This document shows positions 1-9,034 of a stretch of 64,000 nucleotides of DNA, piece after piece; the first letter of the stretch is position 1, and each line of letters begins with the position of its first letter. Where the stretch lies: NCBI RefSeq assembly GCF_001469895.1, contig NZ_LOPY01000051.1:62001-126000 (forward strand). Reading direction: 5' to 3'. This stretch comes from Pseudoalteromonas sp. XI10. GTDB taxonomy: Bacteria > Pseudomonadota > Gammaproteobacteria > Enterobacterales > Alteromonadaceae. The translations under genes and the position numbers were made by a program. Below the pieces are notes generated by a model. The model worked only from the letters and a program-made list of their open reading frames with translations, was not told the DNA's origin and did no database searches.

Positions 1-188
1 TCGCAATAGCCAGTATTGAACACACAAATATTGTCTCTTCTGACCCAGATTTACTGTTATTGAAAACCAATAAAGGTATCGCACACGAGCAGCTTGTGAT
101 CCAAACAAATCAACAAATCAATGAGAATTCTCATGTTAGTCATTTACTTGACCTCATTGAAAAAACGGCGTTATCAAGCCAAAGCTAA
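1..188 (+). CDS. C-terminal fragment of unrecognised protein
   Basis: An open frame enters from the left edge (first full codon at base 3) and stops with TAA at 186-188, giving 61 residues. The visible tail includes SSDPDLLLLKTNKGIAHEQ and ends in EKTALSSQS. It has no membrane segment or motif that I recognise, so no function is proposed. It lies on the same strand as the oxygenase gene that starts 140 bases later. The frame is uninterrupted and its codon use matches its neighbours, so it is probably a real gene end rather than chance. Confidence 0.6.
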   Translation, partial: AIASIEHTNIVSSDPDLLLLKTNKGIAHEQLVIQTNQQINENSHVSHLLDLIEKTALSSQS

Positions 189-328
189 AAGCTATTTTAT
201 ATGCTGCTAGCCTGTAATTAATCAGGCTAGCCAATCCACTCTATTTCTTCATTTTTTGCTGCCTAAAAAGCGTGCATCACACAATTTTTCATATACACTT
301 ACGCACCTTTTTTTGATTGTGCACATGA

Positions 329-949
329 ATGAACGCACCGCTTATTACCGACACATACTTAGATGCTATTGAACGTACAGGATATGCTGTTGTTGAAAAC
401 GCGATTGATGAAAGCTTAATTGCTGATTTAATTGCAGATTGCTATCGCATTAACCCGCATTTTCATACCGCAGGTATTGGCCGATTAAACGACCAACAAA
501 TAAATAAAACCGTGCGTAAAGATAAAACCTTTTGGTTTGATAGCTCAAGCCAAGCACAAATTACTTATCTTGCGACCATGGAAGCGATAAAGACACAGTT
601 AAACCGTGGCTTCTATTTAGGCTTATTTGATTATGAATGCCATTATGCAAAGTATCAACAAGGTGACTTTTATAAAAAGCACTATGATGCCTTCAAAGGC
701 CGTTCGAATCGCATTTTTACAACGGTTTGTTACTTAAATACGCCAGAGTCTGGCGGTGAATTGGTGATCTACAAACCAAAAAGTAAAGACATTGAAATAA
801 TCATTAAACCTCAAGCGGGCTTATTGGTGATGTTTGAAAGCGAACGCTTTATGCATGAAGTATTACCCGCAAACGATGTACGCTACTCTATTGCGGGCTG
901 GTTCAGAAAAAATGCCTCAATCAGCGGCATTATCGACCCACCAAGGTAA
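329..949 (+). CDS. 2OG-Fe(II) oxygenase (prolyl-4-hydroxylase-like)
   Basis: This 206-residue protein has the metal and cosubstrate motif of Fe(II)/2-oxoglutarate dioxygenases: H118-x-D120 in KKHYDAF, distal H176 in FMHEVLP, and R185 in DVRYS to hold 2-oxoglutarate. The segment TTVCYLN before the facial triad is typical of the prolyl-4-hydroxylase/SM-20 branch. Members hydroxylate protein side chains, and the substrate cannot be told from the sequence. There is no signal peptide, so it should be cytoplasmic. It stands alone, transcribed towards ubiA, whose stop codon begins at the next base. An overlapping ATG at 325 is in another frame. Confidence 0.85.
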   Translation: MNAPLITDTYLDAIERTGYAVVENAIDESLIADLIADCYRINPHFHTAGIGRLNDQQINKTVRKDKTFWFDSSSQAQITYLATMEAIKTQLNRGFYLGLFDYECHYAKYQQGDFYKKHYDAFKGRSNRIFTTVCYLNTPESGGELVIYKPKSKDIEIIIKPQAGLLVMFESERFMHEVLPANDVRYSIAGWFRKNASISGIIDPPR

Positions 950-1828
950 TTAAAATGGCAGTGGCAAGGATGCTGCTATACCGATAAAAATCACTAACCC
1001 TACATAATGGTTATTCAAAAATGCTTTGAAACAAGGATCTCGCTCTCGTTTATGAATAAGCATTTGTTGATAAAGTAAAAAACCAACCGCTGCAGCTAAG
1101 CCCAGCCAATAGGGAAAACCAAGGTGATTACTCATACCTATGTAAGCAAGAATCGTAATAAACAAGGCATTGAGTAAAAAAATGATGTGTCTGTCATAGC
1201 TGGCAAACAAGATTGCTGTTGATTTAACGCCAATCTTTAAATCATCATCTCTATCAACCATGGCATACATAGTGTCATAAGCCACAGTCCAAACAAGATT
1301 CGCGGTAAATAGTAGCCAGGCTTCTAATGGTACTGAGCCAATAGATGCCATATAGGCCATTGGAATAGCCCAGCTGAATGCAGCACCAAGCACAACTTGC
1401 GGTAGTTGCGTGTAGCGCTTCATAAATGGATAACAAAACGCCAGTGCTAAGGCACCAAACGACAATAATATCGTTGACCACCCGAGTGTTAACACTAAAC
1501 CAAAGGCCACCACAATAAGCAATACAAATAAGCTCAGAGCTTCACCACTTGATACCAAACCTGCTGCCAGCGGTCGCTGAGCTGTGCGCTTAACTGAACC
1601 ATCTATTTTACGATCGGCAAAGTCATTAATTACACACCCAGCACTGCGCATCACAAAGACGCCCAAACTAAAAACCACAAAATTTAATAAGCTCGGTGTG
1701 CCAAGCTCAGCAAGCCACAGCGCCCAATAAGTTGGCCACAATAGCAACAAGGTGCCAATTGGCTTATCGGTACGCATTAACTGTTTATAGTAAGGTATAT
1801 GTGCGACCTTAAGTGCAGCTAGCTTCAT
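950..1828 (-). CDS. ubiA: 4-hydroxybenzoate octaprenyltransferase
   Basis: This integral inner-membrane prenyltransferase joins a polyprenyl chain to 4-hydroxybenzoate, the second step of ubiquinone synthesis. The 292 residues carry both aspartate-rich Mg-diphosphate motifs: N68-D-x-x-D72-x-x-x-D76 (NDFADRKID) and D192-x-D-D-D196 (DRDDD), separated by several hydrophobic helices. Length is normal for the family. The start overlaps the end of ubiC by four bases, so the pair form a translationally coupled ubiC-ubiA operon as in E. coli. The chain length of the prenyl donor cannot be read from the sequence. Confidence 0.95.
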   Translation of the reverse strand: MKLAALKVAHIPYYKQLMRTDKPIGTLLLLWPTYWALWLAELGTPSLLNFVVFSLGVFVMRSAGCVINDFADRKIDGSVKRTAQRPLAAGLVSSGEALSLFVLLIVVAFGLVLTLGWSTILLSFGALALAFCYPFMKRYTQLPQVVLGAAFSWAIPMAYMASIGSVPLEAWLLFTANLVWTVAYDTMYAMVDRDDDLKIGVKSTAILFASYDRHIIFLLNALFITILAYIGMSNHLGFPYWLGLAAAVGFLLYQQMLIHKRERDPCFKAFLNNHYVGLVIFIGIAASLPLPF

Positions 1829-2370
1829 AGGTAAATATACGCTCCAGGTAAGAATACTTCAGCCACGAGAAAATGAGCATTAGATAAGCTAAAAACACTG
1901 CGTCTTCCCCACAATGATTGTGAAGAGAAGCCAATTTCAGATGTTAAAGCTTGGATAGCGTGCTGCTGTGAAAATTCAGCAACTTCTATTTCTGTGCGCG
2001 ATAAGCTTGGGTCTTGAAAAATAACATCACCAAGCGGCCTTGTTCCCATACTTAGTAACTGCTGCTTTTTTAATGTATCATCTGCCGGCAACCAGCTTTG
2101 TGCATAAACCATTGGTTTACCATCGCATAGAAGTAACACTTCGCGATTTAATGCCTGACTTAGAGAGGTATTGAGTAACGCTTGTTGCTCGGCGGTTAGG
2201 TCAAATGGCGCCTCGTTTAAAACTTCAACTGAAAAAGCCTGACAGTGACTTTTAAGCTTGGCTGTTAATGACCCAGCTTCAAGCAACCAACCTTGCTGTT
2301 GTTGCGTCAAATCTGGAAATGCTGAAGCAGGCTGCCAATTTGCAGCTAATGAAACTGGGAATGTGATCAC
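1825..2370 (-). CDS. ubiC: chorismate pyruvate-lyase
   Basis: UbiC removes pyruvate from chorismate to give 4-hydroxybenzoate, the committed step towards ubiquinone. The 181-residue protein is soluble, and its length fits the family. Recognisable family stretches are the ARPLGDV-like TRPLGDVIF, the LWGRRSVF block and the C-terminal [10 protein letters not shown]. It is the first gene of ubiC-ubiA, with a 4-base overlap that feeds its product directly to UbiA. About 165 bases separate it from the divergent FliL-like gene, and this gap must hold both promoters. Confidence 0.93.
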   Translation of the reverse strand: MITFPVSLAANWQPASAFPDLTQQQQGWLLEAGSLTAKLKSHCQAFSVEVLNEAPFDLTAEQQALLNTSLSQALNREVLLLCDGKPMVYAQSWLPADDTLKKQQLLSMGTRPLGDVIFQDPSLSRTEIEVAEFSQQHAIQALTSEIGFSSQSLWGRRSVFSLSNAHFLVAEVFLPGAYIYL

Positions 2371-2535
2371 AACGACTCATTATTTTTAAATACCGTGCAA
2401 ATGATATCACTGCTGCACGTTTCGAAAAAGTCATGATTTAATCTCAAGCAGGGTTAAAAAACGCAGAACAGCCTGTATCTTAAGTGAATTTGGGTATAGA
2501 CTAAAAATCATTGAAAGGGTGGAATATTCTTAACT

Positions 2536-2940
2536 ATGAAAAAATCATTGTTATCAATTTACTTGATAAGCATGCTACTTGTTACTGCAACAAGTTGGTC
2601 TGTACGCGCTGAATCAAATGTTGGCTACTTTGGTTTTGAGCCTGACATCATCACAAACTACATAGGTCAAGGTAATAAAAAGCTTGGCTATGTTCGTATA
2701 ACGGTGGATCTCATGCTCAATGATCTATCTGATATCGCAATCGTAGAACATCACACTCCACTATTGCGTGATGCGATTGTTGAAATACTCTCAAAAGAGC
2801 CTGAAGAAAACATTAAATCGCTTACCGGTCGCGAAGAAATCAGAAAGCGCTGCACCGAAAAGCTAAAAGCACTACTAAAACAAGAAACAGGACAAGAGAT
2901 TGTCCGAGAAGTGTTATTTACTAAGTATTTATATCATTAA
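2536..2940 (+). CDS. FliL-like protein
   Basis: The 134-residue protein starts with a signal peptide or signal anchor (MKKSLLSIYLISMLLVTATS). The body resembles the periplasmic FliL fold: a YVRITVDLMLND strand, then HTPLLRDAIVEILS, an acidic helix, and a C-terminal IVREVLFTKYLYH that matches the usual end of FliL proteins. FliL supports the flagellar stator. Here the gene stands alone between ubiC and glpG rather than inside a flagellar operon, so it may be a paralogue with another job. A hairpin terminator follows at once. Confidence 0.75.
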   Translation: MKKSLLSIYLISMLLVTATSWSVRAESNVGYFGFEPDIITNYIGQGNKKLGYVRITVDLMLNDLSDIAIVEHHTPLLRDAIVEILSKEPEENIKSLTGREEIRKRCTEKLKALLKQETGQEIVREVLFTKYLYH

Positions 2941-2945
2941 TTGTT

Positions 2946-2972
2946 AGATGGCGGCATAAGCCGCCATTTTTA
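2946..2972 (+). terminator. terminator after FliL-like gene
   Basis: An 8-bp perfect stem, ATGGCGGC at 2948-2955 and GCCGCCAT at 2960-2967, has a 4-base loop and is followed by a T-rich tract. It lies directly after the FliL-like stop and next to the end of the convergent glpG gene. Confidence 0.8.
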
Positions 2973-3785
2973 TTTACGCGATAACAGCTTGTCTGACACG
3001 GCATAAGCCATACCAGCTAGTAACCCCGCTAAATGCGCCCAGTTCGCCATACTCACAGGCAACATATCTACAAAGCCCAGAATAAGCCAAACCAGCATAA
3101 AACCAACAATGCTATTACTCACTAGTGGCGGCTCTGTTGGCCTCATTACGCTATAAATCCAGCAAAAACCAAGTAAGCCATACACAACGCCGCTTAGACC
3201 ACCAAAGTTAGGCCCTACAAGTAAAAACTGTGCCCAACTGCTAATAAGTGCCGTCACTAAAAATAAACCCACTAAGGTTAATTTACCGCTACGTTTTTCT
3301 ATATCGTTACCCAGCGTCATCCACCAGATCAAATTAAAAATAAGATGAACAGCGCTAAAGTGCACAATGGCAGGTGTAAACCAAGTTAGAGGCTGTGCAG
3401 GATTAAACTGCAACATACTGTAAATAGTTTCAAAACCACCTAATAAAAAGGCCACATATATAGCTATAGAGACTAAAGTAACCGTACGGTTTAGCCAGCT
3501 TAATGTTTTAAAACGGGCTTTTAAATTAAGGGATTGCCCTTGATATGACAGAGGCGATTGTGTACTGCCTACCTGCCATGAAGCTTGTTGGTATTTTTCG
3601 TCATGAGGGTTAGCTGCAAACTCTTGCCAAAGAGGTTGAGCTTGATGAAAGTGCTCTGGAGCAACACAAATAATCACAGTTTGTCCATCTTGAGAGCGCA
3701 GCTCTCCATGTAAGCCCTTACTTTTGATGTAATCTATAAAGCCTTGTGCGGCGCGAGGATTATTTATGCTACCCAACTCAATCAT
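2970..3785 (-). CDS. glpG: rhomboid intramembrane serine protease GlpG
   Basis: GlpG cleaves membrane proteins within the bilayer. The 271-residue protein has a soluble N-terminal domain (about 1-95) and six predicted membrane helices. The active site is visible: catalytic S198 in GGLSGV, H251 in WAHLAGLL, and the oxyanion-side H147-x-x-x-N151 in HLIFN. All three are intact, so it should be active. Its start overlaps the end of glpE by four bases, giving a glpE-glpG pair as in enteric bacteria, although here no glpD or glpR is adjacent. Confidence 0.94.
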   Translation of the reverse strand: MIELGSINNPRAAQGFIDYIKSKGLHGELRSQDGQTVIICVAPEHFHQAQPLWQEFAANPHDEKYQQASWQVGSTQSPLSYQGQSLNLKARFKTLSWLNRTVTLVSIAIYVAFLLGGFETIYSMLQFNPAQPLTWFTPAIVHFSAVHLIFNLIWWMTLGNDIEKRSGKLTLVGLFLVTALISSWAQFLLVGPNFGGLSGVVYGLLGFCWIYSVMRPTEPPLVSNSIVGFMLVWLILGFVDMLPVSMANWAHLAGLLAGMAYAVSDKLLSRK

Positions 3786-4099
3786 CGTTCAATGTGCTCC
3801 GGAAGTTGTGTCTGCCAAGCTGTAAAGCCACCATCCATGCTGTATACGTCTTCAAACCCCTGCTCTACTAAATAGCTCGCAGCACCTTGAGAACTCACAC
3901 CATGATAGCAAACGATGATGATTGGCTGATCAAACTCTTTATGCATCATAAATTCGCTGATATTAGCATTTGATAAATGCTCAGCGCCTGGGATATGTCC
4001 AGTTTGAAATGAGTTAGGATCGCGAATATCAGCAATCACAACCTCTTCTTTATCTAACAGCGCAAATGTTTCGCTCACTGAAATATGTTTATACGACAT
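3782..4099 (-). CDS. glpE: thiosulfate sulfurtransferase GlpE
   Basis: This single-domain rhodanese of 105 residues moves a sulfane sulfur from thiosulfate to an acceptor such as cyanide or thioredoxin. The catalytic cysteine is C64 in the loop CYHGVSS, the same loop pattern as E. coli GlpE, and DIRDPNSFQTGHIPGA is the typical rhodanese entry motif. The length matches the family. It is translationally coupled to glpG. The hairpin at 4115-4139 separates it from tdh upstream, so it probably has its own promoter or depends on readthrough. Confidence 0.93.
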   Translation of the reverse strand: MSYKHISVSETFALLDKEEVVIADIRDPNSFQTGHIPGAEHLSNANISEFMMHKEFDQPIIIVCYHGVSSQGAASYLVEQGFEDVYSMDGGFTAWQTQLPEHIER

Positions 4100-4112
4100 A
4101 GTACTCTCTAAA

Positions 4113-4140
4113 CTAAAAAGGCGGCCAAAGCCGCCTTATC
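4113..4140 (-). terminator. terminator after tdh
   Basis: Read on the minus strand, AAGGCGGC, loop, GCCGCCTT is followed by a run of T. The stem lies at about 4118-4137, between the tdh stop and the glpE start, so it should end the kbl-tdh transcript. Confidence 0.75.
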
Positions 4141-4153
4141 AAATTACTCGGTG

Positions 4154-5179
4154 TTAATCCCAGTTGAGGATTACTTTACCTGATTGGCCTGAAATCATTG
4201 TATCAAAGCCTGCTTGGAAGTCATCCACGGAGAACTGGTGAGTGATAATTGGTTTCAGATCAAGACCTGACTGAATTAGACTCGCCATCTTGTACCAAGT
4301 TTCAAACATTTCACGGCCGTAAATACCTTTAATAATTAGACCTTTGAAAATAACCTGGTTCCAATCAACCGCCATATCTGAAGGTGGAATACCTAACATG
4401 GCAATTTTACCGCCGTGATTCATGTTGTTTAGCATGCTGTTAAATGCAACTGGCACACCTGACATTTCAAGACCAATATCAAAGCCTTCGGTCATGCCAA
4501 GCTCTTTCATTACATCTTCAAGCTTTTCAGTTGCTACGTTTACAGCACGAGTCGCGCCCATTTTACGTGCTAAATCTAAGCGGTATTCGTTCACATCAGT
4601 GATAACCACATGACGTGCACCAACATGTTTGGCAACAGCAGCAGCCATGATACCAATAGGGCCAGCACCTGTGATTAATACGTCTTCACCTACTAAGTCA
4701 AACGACAACGCTGTGTGTACTGCATTACCGAATGGGTCAAAGATTGATGCTAGTTCATCAGGAATGTTATCTGGAATTTTAAATGCGTTGAAAGCTGGGA
4801 TCACAAGGTATTCAGCAAATGCACCTTCACGGTTAACACCTACGCCTGTTGTATTACGGCATAAGTGCACACGACCAGCGCGACAGTTACGACAGTGACC
4901 ACAGGTAATATGACCTTCGCCAGAAACACGGTCCCCCACTTGGAAACCACGTACTTCCTGACCCATATCAACCACTTCACCTACATACTCGTGACCAACA
5001 ACCATTGGCGTAGGAATTGTATTTTGTGCCCACTCATCCCATTTATAAATATGGACATCTGTTCCACAAATTGCTGTTTTGCGGATTTTAATAAGCAGAT
5101 CGTTATGGCCAACTTCAGGTTTTGGCGCATCAGTCATCCAGATCCCTGGTTCTGCTTTTAATTTAGATAATGCTTTCAT
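4154..5179 (-). CDS. tdh: L-threonine 3-dehydrogenase
   Basis: Tdh is a zinc-dependent medium-chain dehydrogenase that oxidises L-threonine with NAD to 2-amino-3-ketobutyrate. The 341 residues carry catalytic zinc ligand C38 ([15 protein letters not shown]), the GHEYVGEV segment with the second ligand, the four structural-zinc cysteines C93, C96, C99 and C107, and the Rossmann motif [10 protein letters not shown]. Length equals that of E. coli Tdh. It is downstream of kbl, 55 bases away, with a stable hairpin in the gap. Together the pair convert threonine to glycine and acetyl-CoA. Confidence 0.97.
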   Translation of the reverse strand: MKALSKLKAEPGIWMTDAPKPEVGHNDLLIKIRKTAICGTDVHIYKWDEWAQNTIPTPMVVGHEYVGEVVDMGQEVRGFQVGDRVSGEGHITCGHCRNCRAGRVHLCRNTTGVGVNREGAFAEYLVIPAFNAFKIPDNIPDELASIFDPFGNAVHTALSFDLVGEDVLITGAGPIGIMAAAVAKHVGARHVVITDVNEYRLDLARKMGATRAVNVATEKLEDVMKELGMTEGFDIGLEMSGVPVAFNSMLNNMNHGGKIAMLGIPPSDMAVDWNQVIFKGLIIKGIYGREMFETWYKMASLIQSGLDLKPIITHQFSVDDFQAGFDTMISGQSGKVILNWD

Positions 5180-5197
5180 GATTTACACTCAATTAAA

Positions 5198-5226
5198 CAA
5201 AACCGAAGCAAAAGCTTCGGTTTAGG
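5198..5226 (-). terminator. intercistronic hairpin between kbl and tdh
   Basis: A perfect 10-bp stem, AAACCGAAGC at 5200-5209 and GCTTCGGTTT at 5214-5223, has a 4-base loop. On the minus strand it sits between the kbl stop and the tdh start and is followed by TGTTT. The T tract is short, so it may be a partial terminator or an mRNA-stabilising hairpin that sets the kbl:tdh ratio. Confidence 0.65.
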
Positions 5227-5234
5227 AAATAAAA

Positions 5235-6431
5235 TTAGATAACACCCATTTCTTTACCAATACGGGTAAAGGCAGCAATAGCGGTATCTAATTGCTCTTT
5301 TGTATGCGCCGCAGAAATTTGCGTACGGATACGTGCTTGGCCTTTAGGTACTACAGGGAATGAGAAACCTGTTACGTAAATGCCTTCAGCAAGTAATTTG
5401 TCAGCCATGGCTGAGGCAATTTTAGCATCGCCTAACATGACAGGGATAATAGCGTGGTCTTTACCAGCACAGGTAAATCCTGCTGCTTCCATTTGTTCAC
5501 GGAAATACTTTGCGTTATCCCAAAGCTTAGCGCGTAACTCGCCGCCATTGCTTAGCATCTCAAGTACTTTAATTGATGCAGTAACAATTGATGGTGCAAG
5601 TGAGTTTGAGAAAAGGTATGGACGAGAGCGCTGACGTAACCACTCAACAATTTCTTTTTTACCTGAAGTGTAACCACCTGATGCACCACCAAGTGCTTTA
5701 CCAAGGGTACCTGTGATGATATCAACACGATCAAGTACACCGCAGTACTCTGGCGTACCTTTACCATTTTCACCAACAAAACCAACCGCGTGAGAGTCAT
5801 CTACCATCACTAATGCATCATATTTATCAGCTAGGTCACAAACCGCTTCTAGATTACAAATTACGCCGTCCATTGAGAAAACACCGTCAGTGGCGATTAG
5901 CTTAGTTTTAGCACCCGCTTCATCAGCAGCAATAAGTTGTTTTTCAAGGTCGCTCATGTCGTTATTTGCATAGCGGAAACGCTTAGCTTTACAAAGACGC
6001 ACACCGTCAATGATCGAAGCGTGGTTTAGCGCGTCAGAGATAATTGCATCATCTGGGCCTAAGATTGTTTCGAATAAACCTGCGTTGGCATCAAAACATG
6101 ATGAGTAAAGAATAGTGTCTTCTGTTTCTAAGAACTCAGAAATCTTTTGCTCTAAAGTTTTATGAATATCTTGAGTACCACAAATAAAGCGCACAGACGC
6201 AACACCAAAACCATGATCGTCAAGGCCTTGTTGAGCTGCTTTAATTAACTCTGGGCTATTTGCTAAGCCAAGGTAGTTATTAGCACAAAAGTTAATGACC
6301 TTATCACCTGAGGCAACTTCAATTTGAGCCTGTTGCTGTGACGTGATAACACGCTCGCTTTTGTATAAGCCTTCAGCTTTCACTTCATCAATTTGCTGCT
6401 GCAACTGATTAAAAAACGCAGATGCTCTCAT
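5235..6431 (-). CDS. kbl: glycine C-acetyltransferase (2-amino-3-ketobutyrate CoA ligase)
   Basis: Kbl is a PLP enzyme that cleaves 2-amino-3-ketobutyrate with CoA into glycine and acetyl-CoA, completing threonine breakdown begun by Tdh. The PLP lysine is K245 in GTLGKALGG, and [10 protein letters not shown] carries the aspartate that pairs with the cofactor ring. An in-frame ATG lies five codons upstream at 6446. I chose the ATG at 6431 because GGAG sits seven bases before it and the resulting 398 residues match the E. coli length and start. It is first in the kbl-tdh operon. Confidence 0.95.
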   Translation of the reverse strand: MRASAFFNQLQQQIDEVKAEGLYKSERVITSQQQAQIEVASGDKVINFCANNYLGLANSPELIKAAQQGLDDHGFGVASVRFICGTQDIHKTLEQKISEFLETEDTILYSSCFDANAGLFETILGPDDAIISDALNHASIIDGVRLCKAKRFRYANNDMSDLEKQLIAADEAGAKTKLIATDGVFSMDGVICNLEAVCDLADKYDALVMVDDSHAVGFVGENGKGTPEYCGVLDRVDIITGTLGKALGGASGGYTSGKKEIVEWLRQRSRPYLFSNSLAPSIVTASIKVLEMLSNGGELRAKLWDNAKYFREQMEAAGFTCAGKDHAIIPVMLGDAKIASAMADKLLAEGIYVTGFSFPVVPKGQARIRTQISAAHTKEQLDTAIAAFTRIGKEMGVI

Positions 6432-6580
6432 CTGTAATCTCCACATATTCTTGTATCTAACCAGAAATGATTAGCATGACATTAAATTTTGCGCCTATTG
6501 TAAAAGCTTAGCCGAACAATTGCACTGTTTGCAGTTCGTCGCAGACCTTAAGGCTTACGAAATAAAACTGGTCTTACCTG

Positions 6581-7132
6581 CTAAGACTGTAAAACTAAAG
6601 CAGGTAACTCAGCTAAAGACTCACAGACTACATCGGCGTGTTGCTCTGTTGACTCGGCATAACTCTGCCCTGAACGAACTAACACACGGGTAGCGATATT
6701 AGCTCTTTCAGCGGCAATAAGGTCGCCAAGCTTATCACCAACCATAATGCTTTGAGATGGATCGATTTGATGCTCATCAATGGCTTGTAAAAGCATACCC
6801 GGAGCAGGCTTGCGACAGTTGCACTCTTGCAAATAGGCAGGCTCAGCTTTGCTTGGATGATGCGGACAAAAATAGACATCAAGAATAGTAACGCCATGGC
6901 GGCAAAACTCGCCCTTCATCCACTCAGTGAGGTTGTAAAAATCTTGCTCTGAATAATAACCACGGCCAATACCTGACTGGTTAGTTACCACCACAATTTT
7001 ATAGCCCGCATCAGTAAAGGCTTTGCACGCCTCAAATACACCGGGTACAAATTCAAACTCTTCTGGTTTGTATACATAGCCATGATCAATATTGACCACA
7101 CCATCACGGTCTAAAAATAAAACTTTGCTCAT
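6581..7132 (-). CDS. gmhB: D-glycero-beta-D-manno-heptose 1,7-bisphosphate 7-phosphatase
   Basis: GmhB is a HAD-family phosphatase that removes the C7 phosphate during ADP-heptose synthesis for the lipopolysaccharide inner core. The 183 residues have the nucleophile/acid pair D8-x-D10 in FLDRDGVVN, the VVTNQSG threonine motif, and the zinc loop of the family (CPHHPSKAEPAYLQECNC). Its ATG overlaps the stop codon of the upstream heptosyltransferase by one base (TAATG), so it is coupled to a gene that uses its pathway product. gmhA and hldE lie 7 kb away in the same window. Confidence 0.94.
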   Translation of the reverse strand: MSKVLFLDRDGVVNIDHGYVYKPEEFEFVPGVFEACKAFTDAGYKIVVVTNQSGIGRGYYSEQDFYNLTEWMKGEFCRHGVTILDVYFCPHHPSKAEPAYLQECNCRKPAPGMLLQAIDEHQIDPSQSIMVGDKLGDLIAAERANIATRVLVRSGQSYAESTEQHADVVCESLAELPALVLQS

Positions 7133-8190
7133 TACAATTGCTCTTTATCTACCACGTGGTCAAACATCGAAATCACCTTTTCAACACTTATTTGCGTCAT
7201 TAAATCAGCCCCTTTAACGCGTGTTCCCCAAGGTAGCTCTTGCGCTGTTTTGCCTGTTTGCTCACGTAAATTTTGGTGATAAACCTCAACAACATAATCT
7301 TGGTATAAATAAGGCCCTGTGCGTTTTGGGTTTGAGTGGGCATACAAACCAATAACAGGTGTTCCTACCGTTACAGCCATATGTGCAGGCCCAGTATCAG
7401 GAGCTAACACTAACGCTGCACGTTTCAAAACACATAACAGTTCTTTTAGTTGAGTTTTCCCTACTAAGTTAAGCACAGGAGCCGAACTCTGCGCGATAAT
7501 TTGCTCGGCAAGTTCAATCTCTAAAGAGGTTGGGCCGCCAGTAATAACCACCGAAAAGCCTTGTTGATGAGCATGTTCAGCAAGTGCAGCATAACGCTCT
7601 GGTAACCAATTACGTTCTTTTTTACTTGCCGCAGGCGAGATAACAAAAATACGCCCGGCTAAACGCTCATCGCCTAATAGCGCATCGGCTGCTTGTTGGT
7701 GCTGTTCAGTAATTGGCATTTGCCATTGAGGTTTGTAATCAGGGGCCCCTATTGCTTGAGCAAAACCTTTAAAGCCTTCTAATACATGCGCCTCTGATTG
7801 CGGGGCAATACGCTTATTAATAAACAAGCTATGTAACTCTTTTGAGCGCGCCCAATCAAACCCCACTTTGACTTTTGCCGGAATACAACGGGCTGCTAGA
7901 TTCGCTCTGAGTGCTACTTGCATATGTAATAGCACATCAAATTTACGCCCCTTGAACGTATCTTTTAGTTGCTGATAAGCCTGTTTGCCCTGCTTTTTAT
8001 CGAACACAACAAACTCAACGCCAGGTAAATCAGCCAGTAACATGGCCTCAACTTTACCAATCGCCCAGGTAATTTTTGCCTTCGGATGTGCCTTTTGAAT
8101 TGCTTGCACTGCTGATACGGCATGACATACATCACCAATAGCCGAAAGCCTTAAAATACAAATATCTGAATAGGAGGTTGATTGAGTCAC
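7132..8190 (-). CDS. lipopolysaccharide heptosyltransferase, GT9 family
   Basis: A 352-residue GT-B enzyme of glycosyltransferase family 9, which adds heptose from ADP-heptose to the Kdo or heptose of the inner core. Family signs are the N-terminal ILRLSAIGDVCHAVSAVQ, the donor-site segment LAPDTGPAHMAVTVGTPVIGLYAHSNPKRTG (shown here only as its family landmark, about 270-300), and VKVGFDWARSKE. The pattern is nearer heptosyltransferase I than II, but I would not assign waaC without alignment. It is coupled to gmhB and divergent from kdkA, all serving core assembly at the inner membrane. Confidence 0.88.
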   Translation of the reverse strand: MTQSTSYSDICILRLSAIGDVCHAVSAVQAIQKAHPKAKITWAIGKVEAMLLADLPGVEFVVFDKKQGKQAYQQLKDTFKGRKFDVLLHMQVALRANLAARCIPAKVKVGFDWARSKELHSLFINKRIAPQSEAHVLEGFKGFAQAIGAPDYKPQWQMPITEQHQQAADALLGDERLAGRIFVISPAASKKERNWLPERYAALAEHAHQQGFSVVITGGPTSLEIELAEQIIAQSSAPVLNLVGKTQLKELLCVLKRAALVLAPDTGPAHMAVTVGTPVIGLYAHSNPKRTGPYLYQDYVVEVYHQNLREQTGKTAQELPWGTRVKGADLMTQISVEKVISMFDHVVDKEQL

Positions 8191-8314
8191 GTGCGCCCTT
8201 AGCTACAGCAAATAATATGCGATCTTAAATTAACTTGATGCTAATGCAAGCACTTATGCGAAAAGCTAAAAATACGGTAAGATAGCGCTAATTTTATTTA
8301 ATCTTGAAGTTGTT

Positions 8315-9034
8315 ATGTTTGAAACTCAGCATCTGCAGAACACCACCCTTTTGTGTCACCCAGCTTATAAAGATGAGCTCACGCAACAGTGGTTCGATGC
8401 CAATTATTGGCAACAGCAAGATAAAATCGTTGGTGCAAAAAAAGGCCGCGCGACAGCGTGGTTTTTTAAACATCAACAACTTACAGGCGTTCTGCGTCAC
8501 TATTGGCGTGGTGGTTTAATAGGTAAGTTGCTGAGCGATCAGTACTTATATTTTGGTTTAAAGCAAACTCGTGTTTATAAAGAGTTTACACTGATGATTC
8601 GCTTAATTGAGCTTGGCCTAAATGTGCCTACACCTATTGCGGCAAAAGTGACCACTCGTGGCTTAATCTATCGCGGCGATATCATTACCGAAGCTGTAAC
8701 TGGCGCAAAAAGCGTGTTAGATATTTTAATCACGCGCCCACTTAGCCAGTCTGAGCTAAAAGCGATAGCAGTCACTCTCAGCGAGTTTCACAATCATGGC
8801 GTCTATCACGCAGATTTAAACATCAATAACATACTGTTCGATGATACAGGTAAGGTGTTTATCATCGACTTTGACCGCGGTGAAATCAAACAGCCACATG
8901 CTAGCTGGCAAACAGAGAACATTAAGCGCCTTGCCCGTTCATTTGCGAAAGAGCAAGGCCGTAATGAAGTGATGCATTGGCAGCAAAGTGATTGGCAGTC
9001 ACTGGTGTGTGACTACCAAGCATTGCTGAACTAA
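8315..9034 (+). CDS. kdkA: 3-deoxy-D-manno-octulosonic acid kinase
   Basis: KdkA is a kinase-fold enzyme that phosphorylates the Kdo residue of lipid A precursors at O4. The 239 residues contain the kinase catalytic loop H165-A-D167-L-N169-x-N171-N172 (HADLNINNILF) and the metal motif D185-F-D187-R-G, as in the WaaP/KdkA family. The N-terminal part with RHYWRGGLIGKL is characteristic of KdkA. The gene is divergent from the heptosyltransferase, 124 bases apart, and its stop meets the convergent glycosyltransferase stop. A Kdo kinase implies a core built on one phosphorylated Kdo, as in Haemophilus, Vibrio and Shewanella. Confidence 0.92.
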   Translation: MFETQHLQNTTLLCHPAYKDELTQQWFDANYWQQQDKIVGAKKGRATAWFFKHQQLTGVLRHYWRGGLIGKLLSDQYLYFGLKQTRVYKEFTLMIRLIELGLNVPTPIAAKVTTRGLIYRGDIITEAVTGAKSVLDILITRPLSQSELKAIAVTLSEFHNHGVYHADLNINNILFDDTGKVFIIDFDRGEIKQPHASWQTENIKRLARSFAKEQGRNEVMHWQQSDWQSLVCDYQALLN

